Origin: Pantoea trifolii
GTDB lineage: Bacteria > Pseudomonadota > Gammaproteobacteria > Enterobacterales > Enterobacteriaceae
Reading direction: 5' to 3'
NCBI RefSeq assembly: GCF_024506435.1
Contig: NZ_JANIET010000001.1
Location: 1,550,001-1,614,000, forward strand
Length of the DNA: 64,000 nt
Shown here: positions 28,786 through 37,069 of the stretch, one piece after another
Layout: each line of letters begins with the position of its first letter
Position numbering within the stretch: the first letter of the stretch is position 1
Made by a program: the position numbers and the translations under genes
Notes under the pieces: generated by a model
Seen by the model: the letters and a program-made list of their open reading frames with translations, nothing else
The model's database searches: none
What the model was told of the DNA's origin: nothing

Positions 28786-28805
28786 AACTACTAATTTTAG
28801 TAGTT
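28786..28805. promoter_or_regulatory. lux-box-like palindrome between sdiA and luxI
   Basis: AACTACTAATTTTAGTAGTT is a 20-bp inverted repeat with the CT-N12-AG signature of LuxR-family operators and resembles the phz/rhl-type boxes. It lies 9 bp after the sdiA stop and about 93 bp upstream of the synthase start. No T-run follows, so a terminator is less likely. Confidence 0.72.
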
Positions 28806-28897
28806 CCTTCTCCAGTGTCAGTTGTCTACCCTGCGCGCAATGTTGCCAGGCTGGCTCAAAGAAATCATTGCATACATGGGGATGTCAGAGGCGCATG

Positions 28898-29509
28898 ATG
28901 AAAGTAATTCAAACACAGCTTAAGGATATGCCGTCCTCACTGTTGGCAGAACTGGGAACGTATCGCTACAGCGTGTTTGCGCGCGGCGAAGGGTGGTCTA
29001 TTCCACCACGATTAAGTACGCCAGGACAAGAGTACGACCGGTTTGATCGTTCAGATGTTACCTGGCTGATTGCCTGGAACGCACGTCAGGGTATTTGCGG
29101 TTGCGCACGTCTGTTGCCATGGCATGAACCTGAAGTGCCTGAGGGTTTTGTTCTGCCTTTCGATCAGGAAAAGGTTTGGGAAATGTCGCGCTTCTCGGCG
29201 CGCCTTGAAGTCGATGCAGAGCTGCCGCTGAGTATTTTGTGGCACTCTGTGCAATTAGCAGAACTGAGCGGCATGGAGTTTTTGATCAGTTCGGCGACGC
29301 CGATGCTTGAGAAGATGTTTGAACAGCATCAGGTGGTCTATGAGCCGCTTTCACCGGGCTTAATCCAATCTGAAGACAATCTGTTTGCTATTCGCATTCC
29401 GGTTGATCAACCTGCGCTGGCGGAGAAGTATCGTGGAACGCGACGCTTTAGCCCGGAAGAGGTGCTGCCATCGCTGGGTGTTTCAGTGAACTGGCAATCG
29501 CACAGCTAA
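28898..29509 (+). CDS. LuxI-family acyl-homoserine lactone synthase
   Basis: This is a 203-residue autoinducer synthase. The invariant LuxI residues are all present: R23, F27 and W33 (RYSVFARGEGW), E45/D47/D50 (QEYDRFD), R71 (GCARLLP), and E95-S97-R98 (WEMSRFS). The enzyme should make an acyl-homoserine lactone from S-adenosylmethionine and acyl-ACP; chain length is not predictable. Two adjacent ATGs are possible (28895, 28898); GAGG spacing favours the second. It lies between sdiA and yecF, where E. coli has nothing. It is probably the ExpI/PhzI-like partner of SdiA kept in Pantoea and Erwinia relatives. Confidence 0.92.
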   Translation: MKVIQTQLKDMPSSLLAELGTYRYSVFARGEGWSIPPRLSTPGQEYDRFDRSDVTWLIAWNARQGICGCARLLPWHEPEVPEGFVLPFDQEKVWEMSRFSARLEVDAELPLSILWHSVQLAELSGMEFLISSATPMLEKMFEQHQVVYEPLSPGLIQSEDNLFAIRIPVDQPALAEKYRGTRRFSPEEVLPSLGVSVNWQSHS

Positions 29510-29512
29510 ATA

Positions 29513-29533
29513 CCCCGCGCATCGCGCGCGGGG
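29513..29533. terminator. hairpin between converging luxI and yecF
   Basis: The stem CCCCGCGC/GCGCGGGG with a five-base loop lies between the two stops. It lacks a strong T-run on either side, so termination is likely but not certain. Confidence 0.55.
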
Positions 29534-29541
29534 CATATCGC

Positions 29542-29769
29542 TTACTGACGGTAAGCGGTTTTGATTTGACGAATCGTATTATTAAACACTTCCGCCTGCG
29601 GCTTATCGCCTAACGAAGCTTGCACATAACGCTCCATGTTGATGATCACCTTACCGGCATCGGCCTGTCCCATTCCTTTCAGAATCAGCGTCACCATCAT
29701 TTTCAGACAGGCGACTTCGTCTGCCAGCGCCTGCGTGTCTCGTGAAGTTGCGAAATCTTCATCACTCAT
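29542..29769 (-). CDS. yecF: DUF2594 protein YecF
   Basis: This 75-residue protein is homologous to E. coli YecF, sharing LADEVACLKMMVTLILKGMG, QADAGKVI and the C-terminal IRQIKTAYRQ. In E. coli it also lies between sdiA and uvrY. The start at 29769 has AAGGAGT upstream. The function is unknown. Confidence 0.92.
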   Translation of the reverse strand: MSDEDFATSRDTQALADEVACLKMMVTLILKGMGQADAGKVIINMERYVQASLGDKPQAEVFNNTIRQIKTAYRQ

Positions 29770-30199
29770 AATTGACTCCTTGGTGGTATTACTCGATGTA
29801 GACACATTCTTCCTGTGCGTAAAAAGAGAGTATATCATAGGGTTGTCACACGAATTTTAATGTAGGCGAAGCGGTAAAAGCCAAACCGCTATTTAATTGC
29901 CCATTGCGCTATTCGTCAGCAATCATAATTAGCGTTGAGCTGATATTTATCCGGCAAACTGAGTGTGGCAATAAAATCGAGCTATAAATTATAACTTAAT
30001 GATATTAGGTGTAATTTTACTTATCCATTTTTGCGTGCTTTCGCCCGGTGCTATAAAAGCAAGATCTAAAGAATGTTATTGATTTGCATCATTTCATTTG
30101 AGATTTATCTGTGGCGATAGATGTTTTTTCCACCTGAAAACCGGTAAGATAGCCGCTCTGAAATATATTTCCCTTTCTTAACCTGCGGAGTACGTCCCG
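29770..30199. other. non-coding region upstream of uvrY
   Basis: There are 430 bp between the divergent yecF and uvrY starts. The stretch is AT-rich and must hold both promoters. I see no RNA gene or repeat in it. Confidence 0.6.
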
Positions 30200-30859
30200 T
30201 TGATCAGCCTGCTTCTTGTTGATGACCATGAACTGGTCCGCGCCGGTATTCGCCGCATTCTGGAAGATATGAAAGGACTCGTCTTTGCCGGTGAAGCGGC
30301 CTGCGGTGAAGACGCCGTAAAATGGTGCCGCAGTAATCCGGTTGACGTAGTGCTGATGGACATGAACATGCCGGGTATTGGCGGCCTGGAAGCGACACGC
30401 AAAATTGTGCGCTTTAACCCGGATATCCGCATCATCATGCTCACCATTCATACCGAAAATCCACTGCCGGCGAAGGTGATGCAGGCGGGCGCAGCGGGTT
30501 ATCTCAGTAAAGGCGCCGCGCCGCAGGAAGTGGTGAGTGCGATTCGCTCGGTGCATTCAGGGCAACGCTATATCGCTTCGGATATTGCCCAGCAAATGGC
30601 ACTTAGCCAGATCGAACCGCAAAAAGCCGAATCACCCTTCAGCTGTTTGTCGGAAAGGGAATTGCAGATTATGCTGATGATCACACGCGGGCAGAAAGTG
30701 ACGGAAATTTCCGAACAACTCAGTCTCAGCCCGAAAACCGTTAACAGTTACCGCTATCGCATGTTCAGTAAGCTGAATATCAGTGGCGACGTCGAGTTAA
30801 CGCATTTGGCCATTCGACATGGCCTGTTCAATGCGGAGCCATTAATCAGTAGTGAGTGA
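30200..30859 (+). CDS. uvrY: response regulator UvrY
   Basis: UvrY (GacA/SirA type) is the response regulator of the BarA-UvrY system that activates CsrB/C small RNAs. The 219-residue protein has a receiver domain with the phosphoacceptor D54 (VLMDMNMPG) and acidic pocket DD at residues 8-9, and a LuxR-type helix-turn-helix ([34 protein letters not shown]). The start is TTG with CGGAG upstream, as in E. coli. It overlaps uvrC by 8 bp. Confidence 0.96.
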   Translation: MISLLLVDDHELVRAGIRRILEDMKGLVFAGEAACGEDAVKWCRSNPVDVVLMDMNMPGIGGLEATRKIVRFNPDIRIIMLTIHTENPLPAKVMQAGAAGYLSKGAAPQEVVSAIRSVHSGQRYIASDIAQQMALSQIEPQKAESPFSCLSERELQIMLMITRGQKVTEISEQLSLSPKTVNSYRYRMFSKLNISGDVELTHLAIRHGLFNAEPLISSE

Positions 30860-32684
30860 CGTTTTCGATTCCAAAGCCTTTCTCAGCACCGTGACCAGCC
30901 AACCCGGCGTCTACCGTATGTACGATGCGACCGGCACGGTGATCTATGTTGGTAAAGCCAAAGACCTCAAAAAGCGCCTGACCAGCTACTTCCGTACGCA
31001 GGTGGGCAGTCGCAAAACTGAAGTGCTGGTCAGCAACATCCAGAACATCGACGTCACCGTGACGCACACCGAAACGGAAGCGCTGCTGCTAGAGCATAAC
31101 TACATCAAGCTCTACCAGCCGCGCTATAACGTGCTGCTGCGCGATGACAAATCCTATCCTTACATTTTCCTCAGTGGCGATAGCCATCCGCGTCTGGCGA
31201 TGCACCGTGGCGCGAAGCACGCCAAAGGCGAATACTTTGGCCCGTTTCCGAACGGCTATGCGGTGCGTGAAACCCTCGCGCTGCTGCAGAAGGTGTTCCC
31301 GATTCGCCAGTGTGAAAACAGCGTGTATCGCAACCGTTCACGTCCGTGTTTGCAGTATCAAATTGGTCGCTGCCTTGGACCCTGCGTTTCGGGTTTGGTT
31401 AGCGAAGAGGAGTATGCGCAGCAAACCGATTACGTACGTCTGTTCCTCGCGGGCAAAGATGATCAGGTGATCAATCAGCTGGTCAAGCGCATGGAAAAGG
31501 CCAGTGAGGAACTGCGTTTTGAAGAAGCAGGGATCTTACGCGATCAGATTCAGGCGGTAAGGCGCGTTACCGAGCGGCAGTTCGTCTCCAACCAAGGAGA
31601 AGACCTGGATGTGATGGGCGTGGCCTTTGATGCCGGCATGGCTTGTTTGCACGTGCTGTTTATTCGTCAGGGCAAAGTGCTCGGCAGCCGCAGCTACTTC
31701 CCGAAAGTGCCCGCCGATACCGAACTGACTGAAGTGGTGCAAACCTTTGTCGGCCAGTTCTATCTGCAAGGCAGTGAAGCGCGCACTTTACCGGCGGAAA
31801 TCCTGCTGGACTTTAATCTGCCAGAACGTGAGCTGCTGGCCGAATCGCTTAGCGTGCTGGCGGGGCGCAAGGTGAATATTCAAAGTAAGCCGCGTGGCGA
31901 CCGCGCGCGCTACCTGAAACTGGCGCGCACCAACGCGGCAACTGCGCTGGTCACCAAGCTGTCGCAGCACTCGACCATTCAACAGCGTCTGGCAGCGCTG
32001 GCGACGTTCCTCGAGCTCGACACCATTCATCGCATGGAGTGCTTCGACATCAGCCATACCATGGGCGAGCAGACCATTGCGTCGTGCGTGGTGTTCAACC
32101 GTGATGGCCCGCTGCGTTCCGATTATCGACGCTACAACATTGAAGGTATCACGCCGGGCGATGATTATGCGGCGATGAATCAGGTGCTGCGCCGTCGTTA
32201 TGGCAAAGCGCTGGAAGAGGACAAAATCCCCGACGTGATTATTATCGACGGCGGTAAAGGCCAGTTAGCGCAGGCGAAACAGGTGTTCGCCGAGCTGAAT
32301 GTGCCGTGGGATAAAGATCGTCCGATTTTACTCGGCGTGGCGAAGGGCAGCGATCGTAAAGCCGGGCTGGAAACGCTGTTCTTTGAAGCGGAAGGCGAGG
32401 GCGTTTCTTTGCCGCCGGACTCGCCTGCACTGCATGTGATCCAGCATATTCGTGATGACTCTCACAATCATGCGATTTCAGGTCACCGAAAAAAACGCGC
32501 CAAAGTGAAGAACACCAGCGCACTGGAAAGCATTGAAGGCGTGGGACCCAAACGGCGCCAACAGCTGCTCAAGTATATGGGCGGCCTGCAACCGTTGATG
32601 AACGCCAGCGTCGATGAGATCGCCAAGGTGCCGGGAATTTCTACCGCGCTGGCGGAAAAAATCTACTACTCACTGAAACACTAA
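30852..32684 (+). CDS. uvrC: excinuclease ABC subunit C
   Basis: UvrC makes both incisions in nucleotide excision repair after UvrAB loads damage. The 610 residues match E. coli in length. It has the N-terminal GIY-YIG domain ([20 protein letters not shown]), a Cys-rich segment ([13 protein letters not shown]), a UVR motif, the C-terminal RNase H-like nuclease ([22 protein letters not shown]) and a tandem helix-hairpin-helix end. It starts at GTG inside the uvrY end, so the two are translationally coupled. Confidence 0.97.
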   Translation: MSDVFDSKAFLSTVTSQPGVYRMYDATGTVIYVGKAKDLKKRLTSYFRTQVGSRKTEVLVSNIQNIDVTVTHTETEALLLEHNYIKLYQPRYNVLLRDDKSYPYIFLSGDSHPRLAMHRGAKHAKGEYFGPFPNGYAVRETLALLQKVFPIRQCENSVYRNRSRPCLQYQIGRCLGPCVSGLVSEEEYAQQTDYVRLFLAGKDDQVINQLVKRMEKASEELRFEEAGILRDQIQAVRRVTERQFVSNQGEDLDVMGVAFDAGMACLHVLFIRQGKVLGSRSYFPKVPADTELTEVVQTFVGQFYLQGSEARTLPAEILLDFNLPERELLAESLSVLAGRKVNIQSKPRGDRARYLKLARTNAATALVTKLSQHSTIQQRLAALATFLELDTIHRMECFDISHTMGEQTIASCVVFNRDGPLRSDYRRYNIEGITPGDDYAAMNQVLRRRYGKALEEDKIPDVIIIDGGKGQLAQAKQVFAELNVPWDKDRPILLGVAKGSDRKAGLETLFFEAEGEGVSLPPDSPALHVIQHIRDDSHNHAISGHRKKRAKVKNTSALESIEGVGPKRRQQLLKYMGGLQPLMNASVDEIAKVPGISTALAEKIYYSLKH

Positions 32685-32752
32685 CGTTGAAAGAGGGGGG
32701 GCAATGTAGGAACATACATGAAACCCTACTCACACCAGACAGTTACTGGCAT

Positions 32753-33301
32753 ATGCAATTTAACATTCCGACGTGTCTTACCCTGTTTCGAGTCGTACTT
32801 ATTCCCTTCTTTGTCCTGGCGTTTTATCTGCCATTTCAATGGGCTCCTTTTGCTACTGCACTGATCTTTGTGATTGCTGCGGTCACTGACTGGTTTGATG
32901 GTTTTTTAGCGCGTCGCTGGAAGCAGACCACGCGTTTTGGCGCGTTCCTCGATCCGGTGGCGGATAAAGTGCTGGTGGCGATTGCGCTGGTGCTGGTGGC
33001 TGAGCATTTCCACGCGTGGTGGATTACGCTGCCTGCGGCGACCATGATTGCACGCGAGATTATCATCTCTGCGCTGCGTGAGTGGATGGCGGAAATTGGC
33101 AAACGCAGCAGCGTAGCGGTGTCGTGGATCGGCAAAGTGAAAACCACCGCGCAGATGTTCTCGCTGTTCGCTTTGTTGTGGCGTCCTGAAGCCACGGTGG
33201 TAGGCGTGGGCGTGGTTGCGCTGTACATCGCCGCGGTGCTGACTTTCTGGTCAATGTTCCAGTATTTGAGCGCCGCGCGCGGCGATTTGCTCGATAGCTG
33301 A
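32753..33301 (+). CDS. pgsA: CDP-diacylglycerol-glycerol-3-phosphate phosphatidyltransferase
   Basis: PgsA makes phosphatidylglycerol phosphate in the inner membrane, the committed step to phosphatidylglycerol and cardiolipin. The 182-residue protein carries the CDP-alcohol phosphatidyltransferase signature [20 protein letters not shown], continuing LDPVADK, and several membrane helices. The start MQFNIPTC matches the E. coli N-terminus; earlier in-frame starts add unrelated residues. It follows uvrC and precedes the tRNA cluster as in E. coli. Confidence 0.96.
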   Translation: MQFNIPTCLTLFRVVLIPFFVLAFYLPFQWAPFATALIFVIAAVTDWFDGFLARRWKQTTRFGAFLDPVADKVLVAIALVLVAEHFHAWWITLPAATMIAREIIISALREWMAEIGKRSSVAVSWIGKVKTTAQMFSLFALLWRPEATVVGVGVVALYIAAVLTFWSMFQYLSAARGDLLDS

Positions 33302-33351
33302 TCGATGCGATTTAAAAAGCAGCAAACGGACGCAGTGTGTGGATAATTATA

Positions 33352-33379
33352 TTGACTCACTGCGTCAGATAAGTAGAAT
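33352..33379 (+). promoter_or_regulatory. candidate promoter of the tRNA-Gly-Cys-Leu cluster
   Basis: TTGACT and TAGAAT are separated by 16 bp, followed by a GC-containing discriminator. This is the only good sigma-70 match between pgsA and tRNA-Gly. It would place the start about 185 nt before the first tRNA, so the long palindrome at 33458-33559 would be inside the primary transcript. Confidence 0.6.
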
Positions 33380-33457
33380 GCATCGCATCGAACAGCAGCG
33401 AGCCTGCAAGAAGCTGAGTGAAATCAGTAAGTTCGATGAAGAAATACAGAATCGAGT

Positions 33458-33559
33458 ATTTCAGTTTGTAGCAAGGCAGCAACTGAACGAATCACAGAGA
33501 GCTTACTTCAGTAAGTGATCTGTGTGAGTGAAGGAAGCTAAGCAGCAACAAATTGAAAG
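33458..33559. repeat. intergenic palindrome before tRNA-Gly
   Basis: This is an imperfect inverted repeat with outer arms TTTCAGTTTGT/ACAAATTGAAA and an inner CTTACTTCAGTAAG. Its layout and several segments (GGCAGCAACTGAACGAATC, GTGAGTGAAGGAAGC) match the element at 25754-25878 read on the other strand. Confidence 0.7.
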
Positions 33560-33570
33560 ACGAAGATTAT

Positions 33571-33646
<76 letters not shown>

Positions 33647-33688
33647 AATTTAGTAATTCGTATTCAACGGATTACATATCAGATTAAA

Positions 33689-33762
33689 GGCGCGTTGGCA
33701 GAGTGGCCATGCAACGGATTGCAAATCCGTCTACCTCGGTTCGACTCCGGGACGCGCCTCCA
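33689..33762 (+). tRNA. cysT: tRNA-Cys(GCA)
   Basis: This is a 74-nt cloverleaf with acceptor GGCGCGT/ACGCGCC, anticodon GCA in ATTGCAAAT, T-loop TTCGACT and encoded CCA. Confidence 0.97.
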
Positions 33763-33773
33763 ATTTACACCCT

Positions 33774-33859
33774 GCCCGGGTGGTGAAATCGGTAGACACA
33801 AGGGATTTAAAATCCCTCGGCTTATGGCTGTGCGGGTTCAAGTCCCGCCCCGGGCACCA
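33774..33859 (+). tRNA. leuZ: tRNA-Leu(UAA)
   Basis: This is an 86-nt class II tRNA with acceptor GCCCGGG/CCCGGGC, anticodon TAA in ATTTAAAAT, a long variable arm and encoded CCA. It is the last of the three-gene cluster. Confidence 0.97.
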
Positions 33860-33910
33860 TATTCGCAGTTGATAAAACGAATAAAATAAAGCAATAAGCA
33901 GTAATGTCGT

Positions 33911-33933
33911 AACCGCCCAAGGGCGGTTTTTTT
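33911..33933 (+). terminator. terminator of the tRNA cluster
   Basis: AACCGCCC, AA loop, GGGCGGTT followed by a run of seven T residues. It lies about 50 bp after tRNA-Leu. From here to 34200 the sequence is AT-rich with no gene seen. Confidence 0.9.
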
Positions 33934-34200
33934 GTTTTTGTGTATCTGTCTTTACGTGAATCTTCCTGCAAACTGTAATGCTGCGATATCCTTTCTCTCT
34001 CAAAATCACTTCTTGCTGACTCAAAACACATCCCTGGCCATATCGTCGCAAATGAGGCTACAAATGCGTATTCATTCATAATTTTTCTTAACTTATGGAA
34101 ATTGGCATCTGTAACATTGAAAACCGCGTTTCTTGAGTGTAATGTTTCGATTTGTAACGTTTTGTTTAATCATATTCGACATGACTACCAAGGAGTTAGG

Positions 34201-35373
34201 GTGGAAAACTTTACTGCAAAATTAGCTTCACACGCAAATCATGTAGCAACGATGGGCCAATTCTGTACGACTGAAGAGACAACAAAGCAAGCTCTGATAA
34301 TGCCTCTTTTAGATATTCTTGGCTTTACACCTTATGATCCTACAAAAGTTAAAGCGGAATATTACGCAGACTTTGTCGGTGTTAAGGCTAATGAGCGAGT
34401 GGATTATGCTCTCTTTTGCCAGGGCGTTCCGGTGATGTTTATCGAAGCGAAGGGATTCAACGAACAGATTGAAAATCATTGCCCTCAACTTTCAAGGTAT
34501 TTCAATTCAACTCCTGAAGTGACAGTTTCGGCAATAACAAATGGTAAAGAATGGCGTTTTTTCACCGATCTAAAACAGAAAAACATCATGGATCATAAAC
34601 CCTTTCTTACTATTAAAATCGATTCCTTATCTGACTCAGATATTCAGCAACTTTTTAGATTCCGTTACGACAAATTTAAACCAGAAGCATTAAGAACACT
34701 TGCCGAAGAGAGTGTATATCTAAGTGCTTTTACTAAAACTATCAGAGCGAGTCTAAGGGATGTCGATAGCGAATTTGTCAGGTATGTTGCTTCAAGATCA
34801 AATATTGAGCGGCAGTTAAATCAAAGATTTTTAGATTCGATAACGCCTTTAGTTAAGCTGGCTGTTGAGAAATCTGTAAGTGACATGGTTGTATCGGGTC
34901 TTTCCACATCGAAGAAAGAGCTTGCTACGGAGGAAGTAGAAGACGAGCTTCCAGTAGTGCAAGCGAAGCAGCCTGAAAACATAATCGATCCAGACAATCC
35001 CAACATCATAACCACAGCTATCGAACTTGATATGTTTGAGAAAGTAAAAAGCATTGTGGGAAGCGAAGCTGATATCAAATATAAAGATACAGAGTCTTAT
35101 TTTGGAATTCTATTTGAAGGTAAGACAACAAGATGGATAATACGTTTCTACGATAAAAAAAGCTCCTACGTTAACTTCCCTATTGAGCTTAATGATCTGC
35201 AAAAAAATGAGATTAAAAGGGCTCGGTTAGAGTTTGATGGGAAACGGTTAACTATTAATGAACCAAGCGATATATTGCGCATATCTGGCGTGATTATGGA
35301 CTGCTATGAATTTGTTAAAGATGACGATAACTTTAAGCGAGCAAAATTAGAAAGCGAAGTTAGTCAGGAATAA
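34201..35373 (+). CDS. orphan HsdR N-terminal-type restriction endonuclease-like protein
   Basis: This is a 390-residue protein with a type I restriction enzyme R-subunit N-terminal (HSDR_N) nuclease-like domain over about residues 20-170. The pattern ERVDYALF...VPVMFIEAKGFNE supplies the Asp and the E-x-K of a PD-(D/E)xK site. A helical middle (LNQRFLDSITPLVKLAVEKS) and an unrecognised C-terminal domain follow. No helicase motor, HsdM or HsdS is present here. The GTG start has AAGGAG 5 bp upstream; an in-frame ATG at 34102 lacks one. The gene is much more AT-rich than the core. Defence or a housekeeping nuclease role are both possible. Confidence 0.75.
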   Translation: MENFTAKLASHANHVATMGQFCTTEETTKQALIMPLLDILGFTPYDPTKVKAEYYADFVGVKANERVDYALFCQGVPVMFIEAKGFNEQIENHCPQLSRYFNSTPEVTVSAITNGKEWRFFTDLKQKNIMDHKPFLTIKIDSLSDSDIQQLFRFRYDKFKPEALRTLAEESVYLSAFTKTIRASLRDVDSEFVRYVASRSNIERQLNQRFLDSITPLVKLAVEKSVSDMVVSGLSTSKKELATEEVEDELPVVQAKQPENIIDPDNPNIITTAIELDMFEKVKSIVGSEADIKYKDTESYFGILFEGKTTRWIIRFYDKKSSYVNFPIELNDLQKNEIKRARLEFDGKRLTINEPSDILRISGVIMDCYEFVKDDDNFKRAKLESEVSQE

Positions 35374-35522
35374 CCTGCGTGACATATTGACTAAAAAATC
35401 ATAGTCACATCCAAATTATCAAAGTGGACGAGTCAGTAAATAACTTAGGTATGCGGAGAATGTGGAGTAACATTCTCCGCAGTTTTAGTAATCATATTCA
35501 AGCAGCAAAACGTGGAAAGCCA

Positions 35523-35693
35523 TTAAGATTGTGGTTGTCCAACAGGACCCGCACCTTCGCTGGCGCCTGGCACTGGTTGGTTACTTGGCGCATGTGGACG
35601 CCCATCGTCGCCGACCGCGTCACTTTTATGCATACAACCGAAAAGCGAGACCATCGTTAACGTCACCAATACTGCTTTTGCTAAAACTTTCAT
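35523..35693 (-). CDS. small lipoprotein
   Basis: This 56-residue precursor has a lipoprotein signal (MKVLAKAVLVTLTMVSLFGC) whose lipobox LFGC predicts a mature N-terminal Cys at residue 20. A short polar, Pro/Gly-rich tail (PSNQPVPGASEGAGPVGQPQ) follows. The start at 35693 has GAGGAG upstream at good spacing. I do not recognise it beyond being an envelope lipoprotein. It is convergent with the HsdR-like gene. Confidence 0.7.
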   Translation of the reverse strand: MKVLAKAVLVTLTMVSLFGCMHKSDAVGDDGRPHAPSNQPVPGASEGAGPVGQPQS

Positions 35694-36066
35694 CTGCTGC
35701 TCCTCACAAATGAGCGATTGAGTAACCAATCTCAAAGAGCTCAAAGAATTGATCATGAGGTAAGCAAAGGCAGTGACAGCAGATTACGCAAGCGAAGCGC
35801 ATTAATAATTTCAAAAAAATCTAAAATCCATTTTTAGTACTAATCTGAAGAAGCAATAACTAATGCGTATTTAAGCGGTGCTTATTAAGTAATGATTTAA
35901 AATAAAATCAATTAGTTGTTAACGTGTTACATTTAAATTAATCAAATTTCATTTTTTATCTCAAGTAGCGTTACTTATTTATATAATGCTACATTAATGT
36001 TGGTTGTGGATGTTTGATCTTATTGGAATGTGTAAATTTTAATTTTTTCAATAAAGGATATTATTT
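35694..36066. other. AT-rich intergenic region
   Basis: There are 373 bp between the divergent lipoprotein and membrane-protein genes, very AT-rich in the half near the membrane-protein gene. No gene, tRNA or clear repeat is seen; it must hold promoters for both sides. Confidence 0.6.
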
Positions 36067-36879
36067 ATGGAGCGTTGGAGACAATATTTTACCCTTAATA
36101 TGGCTAAAAATTCATATTTCATAGCTACAGGCCTCGGGGTGTTCATTTTCATGATGTACTGTCTAGAGGTGAGGTTTTTCCCATCAAAAGTATCTTTATC
36201 AGAAATTATCTTCTTTCTCTCTATAAGTGCCTCATTTTCACTGATTCTCTGCTTTTTTCTCTTAGGCTGGTATTCAGTATCAAGTGTATTTATTTATCTT
36301 CTGTTAAGTTTAGTTAAACTCATTGTTGTTCGGCTGAATCCTTTTAATAAGAAAATTAAAAATTACGTAAGGAAATATGAGTTGGTTGCAAATAAATTGC
36401 ACATCATAAATGCCTTTTCGGCGCATTTTATCATTGCCATTATCACAATGTTGTGTGTGTATAAGCTAGTTACCGATCATGGAGTTTCACTGCCATCAAT
36501 AATGATATCAATTGGTATTACTACTCTATTTATAGCAATAATCCCTAACGTTTATTTAGATCGACGAGTTAAGAAAGAAAAACGTAATTTCCATGTGGCC
36601 TCCATCGCCGCAGTAGTTATCTTCCTTTTTTTTATGCTTTCTGGGCTAACTACGTCACTTATTGATACTACGATGGGAATGATAGGCGTAAGGAAAGAGA
36701 ATGCTATATATTCTATTAATGGTGCGGAATTAGATATGGCAAGATATCTTACAGGAAATATGAGTCAGTTATACTTTCGCGGTGATGTGATCTTTACAGG
36801 TATTGGTGAAAGTTCTTTGGTTACAGTTAATGGTAAAAACGTAATTGTTAACACTGACCATTTAACCATCGCTTATTAG
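36067..36879 (+). CDS. hypothetical membrane protein
   Basis: This 270-residue protein of unknown family has five or so hydrophobic segments (near residues 18-35, 45-68, 72-90, 118-135, 140-160 and 175-200). A C-terminal soluble part of about 65 residues follows (RKENAIYSINGAELDMARYL ... VTVNGKNVIVNTDHLTIAY) that looks beta-rich. AAAGGATA lies upstream of the ATG. The low GC and AT-rich codon use set it apart from the core and match the preceding nuclease-like gene, suggesting a shared acquired segment. Confidence 0.65.
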   Translation: MERWRQYFTLNMAKNSYFIATGLGVFIFMMYCLEVRFFPSKVSLSEIIFFLSISASFSLILCFFLLGWYSVSSVFIYLLLSLVKLIVVRLNPFNKKIKNYVRKYELVANKLHIINAFSAHFIIAIITMLCVYKLVTDHGVSLPSIMISIGITTLFIAIIPNVYLDRRVKKEKRNFHVASIAAVVIFLFFMLSGLTTSLIDTTMGMIGVRKENAIYSINGAELDMARYLTGNMSQLYFRGDVIFTGIGESSLVTVNGKNVIVNTDHLTIAY

Positions 36880-36968
36880 CAGGCTGACATCACAATTGTC
36901 CCGGTAAACCAGACAATTGTTGGCAAAATTTTCTTCGATTAGAGAGTACCGCTAAGCACAGCACTTTC

Positions 36969-37010
36969 CGTAGCGGCGCGATTAATCACGCGATCAATTG
37001 CGCCGCTACG
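36969..37010. repeat. REP-like palindrome downstream of the SulP gene
   Basis: The perfect 11-bp arms CGTAGCGGCGC and GCGCCGCTACG flank a 20-bp centre. The shape and GC-rich arms suggest a repetitive extragenic palindrome or a transcription barrier between converging genes. Confidence 0.6.
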
Positions 37011-37069
37011 ATACGTGTTAAAGCTGGTACTGGTTGCACGCCTTAACTGACAAGGATGAGGAGATATCT

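Noticed and set aside
35424..35660. A 78-codon frame antisense to the small lipoprotein
   Set aside because: The lipoprotein has a lipobox and ribosome site; the antisense frame has neither and no family match.
33774..37010. tRNA-Leu as an attachment site for an integrated element
   Set aside because: No integrase is present, and I find no repeat of the tRNA 3' end downstream of the islet, so there is no direct evidence of site-specific integration.
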